From NCBI GenBank assembly GCA_021205635.1, contig JAJPXC010000125.1:1-64000 (forward strand): a stretch of 64,000 bases of DNA, read 5' to 3'. The position numbers and the translations under genes are program-made. The notes under the pieces are model-generated. The model worked only from the letters and a program-made list of their open reading frames with translations, had not been told where the DNA came from and made no database searches. Below, in pieces: positions 33,513 to 41,973 of this stretch. The stretch is from Bacteroidales bacterium (GTDB lineage Bacteria; Bacteroidota; Bacteroidia; Bacteroidales; Muribaculaceae). How positions within the stretch are numbered: position 1 is the first letter of the stretch; every line of letters starts with the position of its first letter.

Positions 33513-35192
33513 ATGAAAATCAAGCATATACTGCCAGCATTGTGCATGGCGCTATCACTGATAGCCTGCAACGATGACGACGTGGATATCTACACCTCCC
33601 CCATCGTCACCGACGTTACCACGGGCGACGCCACGGTAACGGCAACTACGGCCACCGTCACCGGCTCGGTGAAGGATCTCAGCTCCCAGAGCGACGCCGC
33701 CTACACCGTGGGCGCCGTCTACTCCACCTCGGCCGACGACCTCCAATCGTCGGGCACCAAGGTCACCGGTGAGTACGCCGACGGCTCGGTTACCACCTCC
33801 CTTACGGGCCTCCAGAGCGGCGTTACCTATTACTATGCCACCTACGTCACCCTCCAGGGGCAGATGACCTACTACGGCGAAACCAAGAGCTTCTACACCA
33901 CCGATTCGTCGGTGGGCACGCCACAGGCCGCTTCCATCACCATGAGCACCGCCATCCTCGGAGGCACCCTCAATGGCGTGGGTGACATGATCCAGGACGG
34001 CTCGCTTGAATATGGCGTGGCCCTGGCCGACACCGAGGCCCACCTCACCACCGATTACGCCCTGTTGACCACCGCCGAAGGCACCTCCAATGCCTTCACC
34101 GTCAGCGTTTCACAACTGCTCCCCGCCACCACCTACTACTATGTCGCCTATATGGTATTGAATGGCGAGAAGGTGTACGGCAACGTGCAATCCTTCACCA
34201 CCGCGGCCCTCAACTACGTGGTTACCGACGACCGTGACACGACCCCCGACGGATTCGTAGACATGGGTACCGACGAATGGTGGTCGGCCTACGACCTGGG
34301 CTCCAACGCTGTCAACGCCCAGGGGGGCCTCTACGGCTACGGCGACCAGATGAAGGGCCTGTGCCGCACCACCTATACCTCGGATTACGACAACAGCGAC
34401 CTCACCGCCTCCGCAACCTCGCTCGCGGCCATCTCGGGCATGGGCAACATCCCATCGCGCGACCAGTGGATCGCGCTCTTAGAAGTGTGCGACATCGAGA
34501 ACGCTGAGGTCAACGGCGTGGCAGGCGTGAAACTCACCTCTACGGTCACCGGCAACTCGCTGTTCTTCCCCGCAGCGGGCATGCGCAAGGGCTCGACCGT
34601 AAGCCAAGAGGGCGCGCTCGTGGCCTACTGGACCGGCACCCCCTACGAGGGCGACAGCAGCTACGCCTGGGCCGTGTACGTGGGTTCGTCCTCTCCCACT
34701 CCTAACGCCATCACCACCGGCTTGGCTATCCGCACGGTCATCGCCAAGCCCGCTGAGGCGGAACCCGAACCCGAGCCAGAGCCCGAACCCGAAGGCGACT
34801 ACATCGCCACCTTGACCTACTTCAACCAGTCGTGGGGATTCTTCTCATCGCCCAGCACCGGTGTCTATGAGGGCACCTACACATTGACCATCACCGGCGC
34901 TGACACCGACCCCCAGGGCGTATACCTCGACATCCCGGGCCTGCTCGGTGACCACCCCAACTGCGACATCACCATCACCGACATCAAGATTGACGGCGTG
35001 TCGATCGAGTTTGACGACACGATCATGGAGCGTTGCGCCGGCGACGACCCGACGACCGCCCGTCGCTACATCGTCAACCCGTGGAGCGGCGACGCCGGCT
35101 CGGCCCAATACCAGGCCTCTTTCGCCCACAACGAGTCGGTAGCTGTGACCATCAACATTGTTTACGATAACGGTACACCCTTCACTGAATAA
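33513..35192 (+). CDS. Surface lipoprotein with FISUMP-like domain and C-terminal glycan-binding module
   Basis: 559 residues: a lipoprotein signal (CMALSLIACNDDDVDIYTSP); two fibronectin-III-like domains (residues ~30-230, each with a GVTYYYATYV-type strand); a Fibrobacter-major-paralogous (FISUMP)-like domain at ~245-410 (WWSAYDLGSNAVNAQGGLYG, IPSRDQWIALLEVC, LFFPAAGMRKGS, YWTGTPYEGDSSYAWAVYV); an acidic Pro-Glu linker (EPEPEPEPEPEG); and a C-terminal ~125-residue module shared with the preceding gene. The layout suggests a long tethered substrate binder. Starts 15 nt after the previous stop; GH5 begins 3 nt after it. Confidence 0.8.
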   Translation: MKIKHILPALCMALSLIACNDDDVDIYTSPIVTDVTTGDATVTATTATVTGSVKDLSSQSDAAYTVGAVYSTSADDLQSSGTKVTGEYADGSVTTSLTGLQSGVTYYYATYVTLQGQMTYYGETKSFYTTDSSVGTPQAASITMSTAILGGTLNGVGDMIQDGSLEYGVALADTEAHLTTDYALLTTAEGTSNAFTVSVSQLLPATTYYYVAYMVLNGEKVYGNVQSFTTAALNYVVTDDRDTTPDGFVDMGTDEWWSAYDLGSNAVNAQGGLYGYGDQMKGLCRTTYTSDYDNSDLTASATSLAAISGMGNIPSRDQWIALLEVCDIENAEVNGVAGVKLTSTVTGNSLFFPAAGMRKGSTVSQEGALVAYWTGTPYEGDSSYAWAVYVGSSSPTPNAITTGLAIRTVIAKPAEAEPEPEPEPEPEGDYIATLTYFNQSWGFFSSPSTGVYEGTYTLTITGADTDPQGVYLDIPGLLGDHPNCDITITDIKIDGVSIEFDDTIMERCAGDDPTTARRYIVNPWSGDAGSAQYQASFAHNESVAVTINIVYDNGTPFTE

Positions 35193-35195
35193 CCC

Positions 35196-36908
35196 ATGAA
35201 ACCACTAAATATCTTTTTGGCTCTGTGCGCCATGCTGCCGATGACGGCTTGCAGCGACGACGACACCTACGAGCCCTCGGCGTTGCCCACCACGTTCACC
35301 GTATCGGCCAGCGACCTTACCTACCTCAAGACCGAGCACACCATCACCGTGTACGTGCAAGCCCCGGCGCAGCCATCGGTTTCGACCGACGCTTCGTGGC
35401 TCACCGTAACTACCCCCGTGCTCAACGACCAATCCAAGCGCATCTACCGCTTTGACGTGACGGCCGCCGCCAACGACTCCCACGACACCCGCACGGCCGC
35501 TATCACCGTCACCCAGGCTTCCAATAAGGCTACCATAAACGTCACCCAGCGCTACGCCGACGGCATCCTCGTCGACGCCGTGTCGACCACCGATCCCTTC
35601 TCGGCCAACGGTGGCACCCTCACCGTGTCGATTCAGGCCACGGGCGAGTACACCTACGAGTTGCCCTACTGGGTAACCGAGGAGACCGTCTCCGGCTCAC
35701 GCGCCATGGCTTCCACTACCCACACGTTCACCATCGCGGCCAACAACGGCAACGCGCGCTCCACCGACATCGTCTTCACCCTTGTCGACGACGCGACGCT
35801 CTCGGCCACCGTCACCATCTCCCAGCTGCTGTCGCAAGCCTCGACGGGCAAGACCGCCGCGGCTGTCGCCTCCCAGATCTTCGCCGGGTGGAACCTCGGC
35901 AACACCATGGAGGCAACCGGTGGCTCCGAGACCTCGTGGGGCAACGTCAAGACCTCCAAAGAGATTATCGACGTGGTGAAGGCCGCGGGCTTTAACGCCG
36001 TGCGCATCCCCTGCTCCTGGGATCAGTACATCATCGACGACAACTACACGATCGACCCCGCTTGGCTCTCCCGCGTGGGTGAGGTGATCGACTACGTAGT
36101 CAACGACAACATGTATGCCGTGCTCAACATCCACTGGGACGGCGGCTGGCTCGAAGAGAACGCCAACGCTACGGCCCAAGCCGAGAACGTGGCCAAGCAG
36201 AAGGCCCTGTGGACGCAGATCGCCACCGCCTTCGAGGGCTACGATGACCACTTGCTCTTCGCCGGCTGTAACGAGGTGCGCAACACCTCCGGCTCAGGCT
36301 GGAACGGCCCTACAGCCGAGGAGGAGGGCGCCCTTGAGGCTTACCTGCAGGCGTTCATCGACGCCGTGCGCGCGACGGGCGGCAACAACTCCACTCGTAA
36401 TCTGATCGTGCAGTGCTGGTGCTGCAACGGCTGGCGCGCCCTCGACTCTTTGACGATGCCCACCGATCCCGCCGGCTCTGATCACTTGATGATGGAGATG
36501 CACTTCTACGACCCGTCGGCCATGACCCACGAAGGCTCGACCACCATGTGGGGCTATCGAGCCGGCTACGTAAGCAGCAACGACGGCCTCCAGGAGGACT
36601 ATATCGACTCGTTCTTCGGCCAAATCAAGGCTAAATATGTCGACAAGGGCATTCCCGTGATCCTCGGCGAGTACGGCACCTGCTGCTGGAGCACCACCGA
36701 CGCCGACATCATGGCCTCCCAAGCCTACTACCTGCGCTACGTCACTGCCGCCGCTAAAAACAACGGCATGGTGCCCTTCTACTGGGACAACGGCTCCCCG
36801 GGCATCGGCTCGTTCGGCGTGATCAACCGCGGCGCTCTGGCCGTCGGCCTCCCCCACTTCGTTGAGGGGATCATGGCCGGTGCGGCTGAGGGGCAATATC
36901 CATTCTAA
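35196..36908 (+). CDS. Surface GH5 endo-glucanase/endo-xyloglucanase with BACON-like domains
   Basis: 570 residues. The lipoprotein signal (ALCAMLPMTACSDDDTYEP) places it on the cell surface. Two BACON-like domains (residues ~30-115 and ~120-215, with SVSTDASWLTVTTP) precede a GH5 barrel from ~225. Key parts are GWNLGNTMEATGG, FNAVRIPCSWDQY, the acid/base Glu in FAGCNEVRN near residue 360 (Val where Pro is usual) and the nucleophile Glu in IPVILGEYGTC near 490. The layout matches subfamily-4 endo-xyloglucanases of Bacteroides loci. It would cut the backbone outside the cell for SusCD import. Subfamily is inferred, not tested. Confidence 0.9.
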   Translation: MKPLNIFLALCAMLPMTACSDDDTYEPSALPTTFTVSASDLTYLKTEHTITVYVQAPAQPSVSTDASWLTVTTPVLNDQSKRIYRFDVTAAANDSHDTRTAAITVTQASNKATINVTQRYADGILVDAVSTTDPFSANGGTLTVSIQATGEYTYELPYWVTEETVSGSRAMASTTHTFTIAANNGNARSTDIVFTLVDDATLSATVTISQLLSQASTGKTAAAVASQIFAGWNLGNTMEATGGSETSWGNVKTSKEIIDVVKAAGFNAVRIPCSWDQYIIDDNYTIDPAWLSRVGEVIDYVVNDNMYAVLNIHWDGGWLEENANATAQAENVAKQKALWTQIATAFEGYDDHLLFAGCNEVRNTSGSGWNGPTAEEEGALEAYLQAFIDAVRATGGNNSTRNLIVQCWCCNGWRALDSLTMPTDPAGSDHLMMEMHFYDPSAMTHEGSTTMWGYRAGYVSSNDGLQEDYIDSFFGQIKAKYVDKGIPVILGEYGTCCWSTTDADIMASQAYYLRYVTAAAKNNGMVPFYWDNGSPGIGSFGVINRGALAVGLPHFVEGIMAGAAEGQYPF

Positions 36909-36931
36909 GGTAAAAAGAAGGTTTGTAAATC

Positions 36932-38437
36932 ATGGATGTTGCACTCTCCCCCGAGTACACCGCCACGCTCCCCAAGAGCGGAAGTAAAGGCTACCTCTAC
37001 GGCATCGTAGGGGTAGCCGTACTTGGCGGTTTATTGTTCGGCTACGACACGGCCGTGATCTCAGGCGCCGAAAAGGGCCTGCAAGCTTATTTCCTGGGAG
37101 CCAAGGACTTCGTCTACACCGATGTGATCCACGGCATCACCTCATCGTCGGCCCTGCTGGGCTGTATTATCGGCTCGGCTTTGTCGGGTTTCTGCGCCTG
37201 GAGATTCGGGCGCAAGAAATCACTCTTGCTCGCCGCGGCGCTGTTCCTGGTGTCGGCCCTCGGCAGCTTCATGCCCGAGTTCCTCTTCTTCGAGAAAGGC
37301 CTACCCACATTCTCCCTGTTGATCGCCTTCAACCTCTACCGCATCATCGGAGGCGTGGGCGTGGGATTGGCTTCGGCCGTCTGCCCGATGTACATCGCCG
37401 AGGTGTCCCCGGCGAGTATACGCGGCACGCTGGTGTCGTGGAACCAATTCGCCATCATCTTCGGTCAATTGGTCGTCTACTTCGTTAATTTCATGATACT
37501 TGGCGAGCACACCAATCCCATCATCGAGCGTACGGCCGAGAACCTGTGGGTGGTGCTCCCCACCTCCGACGTGTGGACCATCTCCACGGGTTGGCGCTAC
37601 ATGTTCGTCTCCGAGGCATTCGTCGCCGCCACGTTCATGATACTGGTGTGCTTCGTCCCGATGTCGCCCCGATACCTCGCTTTGAAAGGGAGCTACAGCA
37701 AAGCCCTGCGCATCCTCGCTCGCATCAACGGCGTGGAGAAGGCCAAGGATATCCTGCTGGAGATTCGTCATGAGAAGGCCACTGACAAGACCGGCAAGCT
37801 GTTCTCCTTCGGCTTCCTGGTGATTTTCGTGGGCGTGATGCTCTCGGTGTTCCAGCAAGCGGTGGGCATCAACGCCGTGCTCTACTACGCTCCGCGCATT
37901 TTTGAGTCGATCGGCATGGCCAACCCGATGGTGCAAACCGTGATCATGGGCGTGGTCAACATCTCGTTTACGCTGGTTGCTGTGTTCACCGTCGAGCGCT
38001 GGGGCCGCAAGCCATTGTTGACTTGGGGCTCGATCGGCATGGCCGTTGGCGCCTTCGGCGTGGCTCTGGCCGCATGCGTCGACGTGCCGTCGGCATTCGC
38101 CGCCGTGTCGATTATGGTCTACTCGGCCGCGTTCATGTTCTCCTGGGGACCGATCTGCTGGGTGCTGATCAGCGAGATCTTCCCCAACGCCATCCGTTCC
38201 CAAGCGATCGCAATCGCCGTCGCCTTCCAGTGGGTGTTCAACTTCATCGTCAGCTCCACGTTCGTGCCGATGTACAATATGGAGCTGGGGGCGATGGGCG
38301 TCAACTTCGGCCACTGCTTCGTCTACGCCCTCTACGGTGTGATCTGCGTGCTGGCCGCCTGGTTTGTGATCCGTCTCGTCCCCGAAACCAAGGGCCGCAC
38401 CCTCGAAGACATGGCCACCCTCTGGCGCAAAAAATAA
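36932..38437 (+). CDS. xylE: XylE-type D-xylose:H+ symporter (MFS sugar porter)
   Basis: 501 residues, 12 predicted membrane helices. Sugar-porter signatures: GLLFGYDTAVISGAEKGLQ in helix 1, RFGRKKSL after helix 2, IIGGVGVGLASAVCPMYIAE, PMSPRYLALKG before the central loop, QQAVGINAVLYYAPRIF in helix 7, and the end motif VPETKGRTLEDM. The extra extracellular loop and overall length match XylE-like proteins of Bacteroidales. It would bring xylose freed by GH31 into the cytoplasm. Starts 23 nt after GH5. Other pentose or hexose substrates remain possible; the context favours xylose. Confidence 0.88.
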   Translation: MDVALSPEYTATLPKSGSKGYLYGIVGVAVLGGLLFGYDTAVISGAEKGLQAYFLGAKDFVYTDVIHGITSSSALLGCIIGSALSGFCAWRFGRKKSLLLAAALFLVSALGSFMPEFLFFEKGLPTFSLLIAFNLYRIIGGVGVGLASAVCPMYIAEVSPASIRGTLVSWNQFAIIFGQLVVYFVNFMILGEHTNPIIERTAENLWVVLPTSDVWTISTGWRYMFVSEAFVAATFMILVCFVPMSPRYLALKGSYSKALRILARINGVEKAKDILLEIRHEKATDKTGKLFSFGFLVIFVGVMLSVFQQAVGINAVLYYAPRIFESIGMANPMVQTVIMGVVNISFTLVAVFTVERWGRKPLLTWGSIGMAVGAFGVALAACVDVPSAFAAVSIMVYSAAFMFSWGPICWVLISEIFPNAIRSQAIAIAVAFQWVFNFIVSSTFVPMYNMELGAMGVNFGHCFVYALYGVICVLAAWFVIRLVPETKGRTLEDMATLWRKK

Positions 38438-38464
38438 GCCCGCCTACTTCGATGATCCTATAAA

Positions 38465-38501
38465 AAGGGCCTGTTAACGACACTTGTTAAAACAGGCCCT
38501 T
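38465..38501. terminator. Bidirectional terminator
   Basis: Perfect 11-bp arms AAGGGCCTGTT (38465-38475) and AACAGGCCCTT (38491-38501), with A residues before and TATT after. It serves the symporter transcript and the convergent AAA/nuclease-like gene. Confidence 0.75.
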
Positions 38502-38525
38502 ATTCTTGGAAGGAATCCAGTGGTT

Positions 38526-40088
38526 CTATGCGATAATCCAGGAGGTGATATTACGCTTGGACGATGAAAAGCCTACGCCGATCTTGTAGACCTCGCGGCC
38601 GTCGGCGCGCCAGGGGAGGGGATAGCCTTTTTCGTCGATTTGGGCCAGGGCTTCCTCGGCGGTGCCGTCGAGCTTGAACTCGAAGATGTAAACCCGCTTG
38701 GGCGTCTGGCACAGCATGTCGATGCGCCCTCCGCTCACGGCCCGCTCGCTCTGGGTGGAGATGCCCGCCATCATGAAGAAAACGTGGATGAGTCGGTGGT
38801 AGGTCTTCTCCTTGTCCTCGTTGTCCCAGAGGTGATAGGGAATGCTGCCCAAGAGCGATTGTAGCGAGCGCATAATGGCGTCAACATCAGCATCGGCAAA
38901 GGCGTCCTTGATATCGTAGAGTTTGTTGGACATATCGACATCGTCAATGCCTATGTATTCCGGCGCGAGATATTCCAGTAGGGCTTGTTTCACCTCGGCG
39001 TTGGGATATGTGAGGGTGTATCGGTCCCCCCTCACGTCGCAGATTGTGAGGTACCCAGTTTGATAAAACAGGGGAACAGGGTTACGGCTGTTATAGATAT
39101 CAGCGAGTCGGTCTCCGCTGATTTTGCTTCCATCCAAATCGGCGAGATTGTAGTGGCTATTTTTCAGGAAATCGACGAGGATTTTCGAGGTGCCCGACAT
39201 GGCCCAGAAGTTGCTTAACTTCAATTTATCCAAGCAATTGACTATGCTGAATGGATTGTAAACCAGCTCGGTGGCTTCGGTAAACCTGTAACCGTCATAT
39301 TGTTGACGGAGGGTTTCAATCGCTTCCTCAGGGCTTTGACCGAGTTTGGCACCCAAAGCTTCTATTTGGGGTCTGAAATTGTCGGTAAGTTCCTCTTGGG
39401 TAAATCCGCAAATCGTGGCATACCGGGGGTCGAGCGAGATGTCGTTGAGGTTGTTGAGGCCCGAGAAGATGGTGACGTGGCGGAAACGGGCCACACCGGT
39501 GATGAATGTTAAGCGTAAACATTCGCCCAAGGCCTTAATCTGCGTGAAAAATGGGCGCAGCACGGCCGTGTTGCGCTCAAGCTGCGCCTCGTCGCGCAAC
39601 ACGTCGACCAAGCCCTTGTCGTACTCGTCGATTAGCACCACAACGCCCTTGCCGGAGGTCTGGTATAATTGCTCGATGAGATTGCCGAACATCAGTTCCG
39701 AATTGACGCAATCAGCTCTAACGGTTAATCCGTACCGCTCAAATTCATTGGCGACCAACACTTTCAGGCCTTCCTCAAGTTTCGTTTCCGTAGCCGCCGA
39801 GATGCGCGACAGGTCGAGACGGATTACCGGACGTGGTGTCCAGTCCTTCTCAAGATCCATAATGGCCAATCCCTCGAAAAGCTCCTTCTTGCCCTCGAAA
39901 TAGGCCTGCATGGTGTCGAGCAGAAGGCTTTTGCCGAAACGCCGCGGGCGCGACAAGAAATAGGCGTAAGGCCGTTGCGTCAACTCGTAAATTAAGGCTG
40001 TTTTGTCAACATACGACATGCCTTGGTTGCGAATTGTAGCGAAGCTCTGAATGCCGATGGGCATTATTTGGGGATTACGGGGTATCAT
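38526..40088 (-). CDS. AAA-ATPase-like protein with PD-(D/E)XK nuclease-like C-terminus (DUF1703)
   Basis: 520 residues; a second in-frame ATG (40064, MPIGIQSFATIR) matches the usual family start and may be the true one. The N-terminal AAA-like domain has a Walker A in SRPRRFGKSLLLDTMQAYF near residue 46 and the Walker B region VVVLIDEYDKGLVD near 150. The C-terminal part ends with a nuclease-like core, GGRIDMLCQTPKRVYIFEFK (D...E-x-K) near 455-470. The family is abundant in gut Bacteroidales, often many copies per genome; function unknown. It lies opposite to and between xylE and xylB. Confidence 0.85.
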   Translation of the reverse strand: MIPRNPQIMPIGIQSFATIRNQGMSYVDKTALIYELTQRPYAYFLSRPRRFGKSLLLDTMQAYFEGKKELFEGLAIMDLEKDWTPRPVIRLDLSRISAATETKLEEGLKVLVANEFERYGLTVRADCVNSELMFGNLIEQLYQTSGKGVVVLIDEYDKGLVDVLRDEAQLERNTAVLRPFFTQIKALGECLRLTFITGVARFRHVTIFSGLNNLNDISLDPRYATICGFTQEELTDNFRPQIEALGAKLGQSPEEAIETLRQQYDGYRFTEATELVYNPFSIVNCLDKLKLSNFWAMSGTSKILVDFLKNSHYNLADLDGSKISGDRLADIYNSRNPVPLFYQTGYLTICDVRGDRYTLTYPNAEVKQALLEYLAPEYIGIDDVDMSNKLYDIKDAFADADVDAIMRSLQSLLGSIPYHLWDNEDKEKTYHRLIHVFFMMAGISTQSERAVSGGRIDMLCQTPKRVYIFEFKLDGTAEEALAQIDEKGYPLPWRADGREVYKIGVGFSSSKRNITSWIIA

Positions 40089-40276
40089 GGCCGTTAGTGT
40101 TAGTTACCGCAAAGATACAAATTTCCTTTGTTATCTTCAATTTTTTGTGGAACGGAACATAAATACGTAATTTTCGTGGTGTCAAATGTACCGAATATTA
40201 GGTAGCGGAAAAAGAAGCTTCTGATGGCACATGCGCTCATCGCGTGGAGGGAGTTTTTCGTTATATTAGGGCGCAT

Positions 40277-40350
40277 GCAACATTTTGGGGGGTGGTTAGC
40301 AACATTTTTTGAGGGACGGTTACAAGGGGGAAAGGCGTGTGCAACATATT
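40277..40350 (+). promoter_or_regulatory. Three GCAACAT repeats upstream of xylB, candidate operator
   Basis: GCAACATTTT at 40277 and 40299 and GCAACATATT at 40341 are direct repeats starting 22 and 42 nt apart, about two and four helical turns, so on one DNA face. A weak -7-like GAACTTTG follows at 40377-40384, then xylB at 40408. They may bind a xylose regulator. The rest of 40089-40276 is A/T-rich and holds no gene. Confidence 0.4.
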
Positions 40351-40407
40351 GTTGGGGCGTGGCGGGGGAATCGCGCGAACTTTGCGGTGTAAGAAAACGT
40401 AATCGCT

Positions 40408-41874
40408 ATGTATCTACTTGGAATAGACCTGGGGAGTTCCTCGGTGAAGGTGTCTCTCGTCAACGCTCAAACGGGGCGCGTGGTGGCCGACGCCCACGCT
40501 CCCACCACCGAGGCTCCAATCAAGGCGCTAAAGCCTGGTTGGGCCGAGCAGTCGCCCGCCGACTGGTGGAAATATTTTAAATCGGCCCTGGCCAGGGTCC
40601 TGGCCGAGGCTCGTGTCGACCCGGCGTCGATCAAGGCCATCGGCATTTCCTATCAGATGCACGGTCTGGTAGCTGTCGACCGTGACGGCCACGTGTTGCG
40701 CGACGCCATCATCTGGTGCGACTCGCGTGGCGTGCCCTACGGCGACCGCGCTTGGCGCGAACTGGGTCCCGACCGCCTGCTCCCCCATCTGCTCAACTCC
40801 CCTGGCAACTTCACAGCCGCCAAATTGGCATGGGTGAAAGAGAACGAGCCTGCGCTGTTCGAGAAAATCCACAAGGTGATGCTCCCCGGTGACTATCTGG
40901 CTTGGCGACTCACCGGCGAACTGTGCACCAATCCCGAGGGATTGTCGGAATACATGCTCTGGGACTTCCAGGACGACGTTCCCGCACGGTTCCTTCTCGA
41001 CTATTACGGCATCCCCGCAAGCGTGCTCCCAAGGGTGCAACCAACCTTTAGCGAGCAAGGTCGCTTGACCGCCGCCGCTGCTGCAGAGCTTGGCCTTAAG
41101 GAGGGCACTCCCGTAACATATCGCGCCGGCGACCAGCCCAACAACGCCCTGTCGCTCAACGTGTTCGAACCGGGGCAAGTGGCTTCCACCGCCGGCACCT
41201 CGGGCGTGGTGTACGGCATCAATGGCAAGGTGGCTTACGACTCCCTGTCGCGCGTCAACTCCTTTGCCCACGTCAACCACACGGCCCAGGCGCCACGCAT
41301 CGGTGTGATGACCTGCATCAACGGCACCGGCTGCCTCAACTCCTGGCTCCATCGCAACGTGGCCCCCGACCTCGGTTATCCCGAAATGAACGAGTTGGCA
41401 GCCAAAGTTCCCGCCGGTAGCGACGGTGTCACCATCCTACCTTGGGGCAACGGCGCCGAGCGCGTGCTCAGCAACGACAACCCCGGCTGTTCCATCCACG
41501 GCCTCGACTTCAACCGTCACACCCGCGCTCATGTGCTGCGAGCCGCCCAGGAGGGTATCGTGTTTGCCTTCATGCACGGCATCGAGATCATGAAGGGAAT
41601 GGGCATGGCCGTAGACACCATCCACGCTGGCCACGCCAACATGTTCCTGTCGCCGATATTCCGCCAGACACTGGCCGACGTCTCGGGCGCCCGCATCCTG
41701 CTTCTCGACACCGACGGTGCCGCGGGAGCCGCCAAGGGCGCTGGCATCGGAGCCGGCATCTACTCCTCGCCCGCCGAGGCCTTCGCCACCCTCCAATCGG
41801 TGGCCACCATCGAGCCGGGCCCCAACGCCGCGGCCACCAAGGAAGCCTACCACCGCTGGCGCTCCCACCTTTAG
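40408..41874 (+). CDS. xylB: Xylulokinase
   Basis: 488 residues, FGGY sugar-kinase family. The N-terminal phosphate-binding motif is YLLGIDLGSSSVKVSLVNA. Substrate-site motifs are ISYQMHGLVAVD and the catalytic-Asp region TYRAGDQPNNALSLN, followed by GTSGVVYGING. The C-terminal nucleotide-binding part carries LLLDTDGAAGAAKGAGIGAG. It phosphorylates D-xylulose to xylulose-5-phosphate in the cytoplasm. It precedes xylA by 99 nt in the same direction, so the two are probably co-transcribed, and it completes the xylose route fed by the locus. Confidence 0.92.
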   Translation: MYLLGIDLGSSSVKVSLVNAQTGRVVADAHAPTTEAPIKALKPGWAEQSPADWWKYFKSALARVLAEARVDPASIKAIGISYQMHGLVAVDRDGHVLRDAIIWCDSRGVPYGDRAWRELGPDRLLPHLLNSPGNFTAAKLAWVKENEPALFEKIHKVMLPGDYLAWRLTGELCTNPEGLSEYMLWDFQDDVPARFLLDYYGIPASVLPRVQPTFSEQGRLTAAAAAELGLKEGTPVTYRAGDQPNNALSLNVFEPGQVASTAGTSGVVYGINGKVAYDSLSRVNSFAHVNHTAQAPRIGVMTCINGTGCLNSWLHRNVAPDLGYPEMNELAAKVPAGSDGVTILPWGNGAERVLSNDNPGCSIHGLDFNRHTRAHVLRAAQEGIVFAFMHGIEIMKGMGMAVDTIHAGHANMFLSPIFRQTLADVSGARILLLDTDGAAGAAKGAGIGAGIYSSPAEAFATLQSVATIEPGPNAAATKEAYHRWRSHL

Positions 41875-41915
41875 TTTAAAGTTTAAGGTTTAAGGTTTAA
41901 AGTTTAAGGTTTAAA
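41874..41915 (+). repeat. Six tandem heptamers between xylB and xylA
   Basis: Six copies of GTTTAAR (R = A or G) start at the last base of the xylB stop codon and run into the xylB-xylA spacer. Low-complexity repeat of a type often seen between Bacteroidales genes; no known role. Confidence 0.75.
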
Positions 41916-41973
41916 GCTTTAATCCTTTCCTCCTTTCCTCCTTTAAAAAATCTCAACCAAAAAACTTAATAAA

